Shown here piece after piece: positions 62,800 through 64,000 of a DNA stretch of 64,000 bases. The notes under the pieces are model-generated. The model saw nothing but the letters and a program-made list of their open reading frames with translations. It did no database searches and was not told the DNA's origin. Source of the DNA: Morinoia aosen (Eukaryota > Arthropoda > Malacostraca > Amphipoda > Talitridae); NCBI GenBank assembly GCA_030386875.1, contig CM059567.1:51692020-51756019 (forward strand), in the 5' to 3' direction. A program made the translations under genes and the position numbers. The stretch's first letter is position 1. Each line of letters begins with the position of its first letter.

Positions 62800-62960
62800 G
62801 AGGGGTTAATTTAAACGCATTTTTCTACAACAAAGGTGTTCCCAAGAGGGGAAGGCGGGAACCACTATTCAGTTAGGAATTAAGAGATCGGGAAATTTCT
62901 GCACGTTCCTAACGTTAACATCAAATTTCTACTTCCCAGCGTCTTTAGCAAGGGAAAAAA
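62800..62960 (+). repeat. Dispersed element, partial copy
   Basis: Contains ctacaacaaaggtgttccca, gaggggaaggcgggaacc and tcagttaggaattaag, matching the first 150 bases of the family; the rest is absent. Confidence 0.6.
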
Positions 62961-64000
62961 CAATTTTAGTTCATACAATTAACAAATCACCTTTCCAATA
63001 CAATTTAAACAATCCAATACAATGTGTACTATCTCAAAAACATTTTCACGAAAACAAATGACATGAAATTACAGTGTAATTACAGTGTCATGGCACTAAC
63101 GTTCTTCTGAACTTCAAACAACACGACTTGGTTCCTCCCTGTATCCTCGATGCATCTTCACGAGGTAATCTTCACGGATATTGTGTAATATTGTACGAGG
63201 TCAGCAATGGCGTCTAATATAATCGTGTCTTGAAGAAAAAAGCTCTGAAAGTGTAATACAAATGTGATTTTTGAATTCCTTATTTTATGCAAACAAAACT
63301 ATCCACATTGCATCGCTTCATTTCAAGTTTATACAATAATGAATCACTGTTCACATTTTCATCATAATCGCCAATGCCGAACATATGTTCAACACAGTTC
63401 ACAAGCACTTACAGATTAGTTTTAAATTTTCCCTTCAACACTCTGCACGCATTGAAAATGAAAGTAAATTCAAGGCTAAAACAGTCAAGAAAGATCCACG
63501 GGCCTAGCTAGCGTGGTGAACTGGAGCGTCGCCAGAGCACAAAGCGGTGGCAGATTTATTGAAAACCGTTAGCGTAAATTGCAGACGAATGCATGTTGAG
63601 CGACGGGTGCCTCGCATTCAGGGAGATTCAAAAGGCATCGCTGTAACTTGCTGTAGAAAGACGACCTCTCGGAATCTCGTATCACAAATTTCAAAAGAAT
63701 TCAATAAATATACGATTACCGTGGAGTCGTTGATATTGTAGAATAAAGACTCTCAAATACCAAAGATTAGTTCTAAAGCCCAACGACTGTCTTCATGACA
63801 AGTTTCAGCCGACACTCTGTCACTTGCAGCAAGTACGAACGAGTTTCCTGAAAAGCATTCAAGTACAACTCTCGCGCGAGACTAATTCAAATCCAAGCAG
63901 CAAACTCTATATTTAGGCTTCAAAACACGTGCGATAGCATCTTGGTAATAACGTTAGGCGCACAGGAAGCGTTTTCCAGTTATAAGGTGATAATTCTTGT
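62961..64000. other. Unassigned right end
   Basis: AT-rich DNA with no recognisable feature. Confidence 0.45.

Noticed and set aside
1-64000. CRISPR array interpretation of the tandem repeats
   Set aside because: Units are contiguous without unique spacers, and the genome is eukaryotic.

Overview
This is a eukaryotic, intron-rich, AT-rich genomic window, most likely from an arthropod. It has canonical GT-AG exon boundaries, one recognisable animal cell-polarity gene, and decayed arthropod-type transposable elements. There is no bacterial gene organisation. The species cannot be fixed from sequence alone; a crustacean or a non-holometabolous arthropod is a reasonable guess.

The main content is one multi-exon gene on the minus strand that I read as an Inscuteable (INSC) homologue, the adaptor joining Par3/Par6/aPKC to Pins/LGN in oriented and asymmetric cell division. 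Eight coding exons can be joined with matching reading phases: 40451-39349, 9227-9042, 8162-8045, 6995-6270, 5868-5626, 5089-4918, 3456-3278 and 1060-879. They give about 966 codons: a Ser-rich N-terminal region, the Pins/LGN-binding segment (ends in the ECMNTLQSK motif), a variable linker with an 18-residue repeat, and Armadillo-type helical repeats. The last exon ends in phase 2, so the C-terminus lies beyond position 1. The first intron is about 30 kb.

The striking feature is that tandem repeats sit on, or within about 45 bases of, six splice junctions of this gene. Two arrays (52 bp x 17 at 1-897; 21 bp x about 6 at 4797-4936) contain the end of an exon plus its 5' splice site, so the donor itself is multiplied. 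A 15-bp array of about 37 copies (3464-4016) replaces the polypyrimidine tract of one acceptor and leaves roughly 465 nt free of AG. Three more arrays (3084-3268, 7022-7196, 8202-8378) lie just inside introns beside a donor or acceptor. A further repeat lies inside coding exon 4.

The large intron (9228-39348) holds a 20-bp minisatellite, a pair of piggyBac-like MITEs (18613-18842, 27577-27806), a decayed copy of a multicopy arthropod protein family (28320-29682, minus) and several copies of a dispersed element of about 370 bp. Upstream of exon 1 (40452-64000) there is no firm gene. It contains further copies of the dispersed element, a Tc1/mariner-like remnant with long inverted repeats (43487-44112), 14-bp and 30-bp minisatellites (44976-45430, 47400-48715) and a short coding-like 45-bp repeat (52073-52253). 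This part may be 5' UTR intron, promoter or intergenic DNA.
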